A stretch of 12,701 bases of DNA from Burkholderia sp. (lineage in GTDB: Bacteria; Pseudomonadota; Gammaproteobacteria; Burkholderiales; Burkholderiaceae): the NCBI GenBank assembly GCA_028292565.1, contig JAQGMD010000378.1, forward strand, positions 1 to 12,701. Direction: 5' to 3'. Both the position numbers and the translations under genes were made by a program. The first letter of the stretch is position 1. Every line of letters starts with the position of its first letter. The notes under the pieces were generated by a model. The model was not told where the DNA came from. It ran no database searches and saw only the letters and a list, made by a program, of their open reading frames with translations. Shown piece by piece: positions 12,605 through 12,701 of this stretch.

Positions 12605-12701
12605 ATGGCGGGTCGAGGTGTAGCATGCGATGACATTGAAGCCGGTGGGCCGGCGCGGTTTGGGGGAACAGTCTTTCCGAAGGAGGTCGAAGCGGTGCGC
12701 G
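12605..12701 (+). CDS. Possible 5' end of a hypothetical gene (partial)
   Basis: ATG at 12605 opens a frame that stays open to the window edge and begins MAGRGVACDDIEAGG. The GGGAG of the last reverse iteron (12595-12599) lies five bases upstream and could act as a ribosome binding site. Only 32 codons are visible and no family is recognised. If real, its translation start would be covered by Rep bound to that iteron. Minus-strand frames here are no better supported. Confidence 0.3.
   Translation, partial: MAGRGVACDDIEAGGPARFGGTVFPKEVEAVR

Noticed and set aside
1..12701. tRNA or rRNA genes
   Set aside because: I saw no cloverleaf with a GTTCRANNC arm or rRNA-like conserved stretch on either strand by eye; a covariance-model scan would be decisive.

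Overview
The window looks like the replication and partition backbone of a large plasmid or secondary replicon from a betaproteobacterium, most likely Burkholderiales (Burkholderia, Cupriavidus, Ralstonia or Oxalobacteraceae relatives). This rests on the moderately high G+C content, the codon choice, and a type Ia ParA with ParB beside a Rep_3-type initiator and a long iteron field. The genus is inferred; no database search was possible.

Left part (1-4850) is accessory DNA. It opens with the right end of an IS3-family element. After about 350 gene-poor bases comes a small ORF, then a tight three-gene cassette (657-2087) of exported proteins; the last is an L,D-transpeptidase-like enzyme. A decayed IS6-family element (2187-2999) follows, with terminal inverted repeats and two frameshifts. 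Next is a 469-residue protein (3098-4507) with a methyltransferase-like domain, one transmembrane helix and a duplicated C-terminal tail. The stretch ends in the broken 3' end of a tyrosine recombinase gene.

The middle (4930-6205, minus strand) is a gene graveyard: a T5orf172/MUG113-type gene with internal deletions, and a PIN-domain gene broken by frameshifts and carrying a CACTTG microsatellite.

The backbone runs from about 6160 to the right end. parA and parB overlap by one base (TAATG) behind a regulatory region with two nested inverted repeats. A perfect 15-bp palindrome just after parB is a candidate centromere. A hairpin, further dyads and a 400-residue winged-helix protein follow. 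A 149-bp MITE-like element separates that gene from the convergent rep gene. Upstream of rep are at least 15 iterons of 19 bp, in a tandem array and a mixed-orientation array flanking an A+T-rich stretch; this is the probable vegetative origin.

Rep should bind the iterons to open the origin and repress itself through an iteron-related inverted repeat over its start. ParA and ParB should segregate the replicon, and the winged-helix protein may help replication or its control. The most unusual points are the strict helical spacing of the iterons, the twice-used 79-bp forward-reverse-forward iteron module, the MITE-like element, the exported L,D-transpeptidase cassette and the methyltransferase-like membrane protein.
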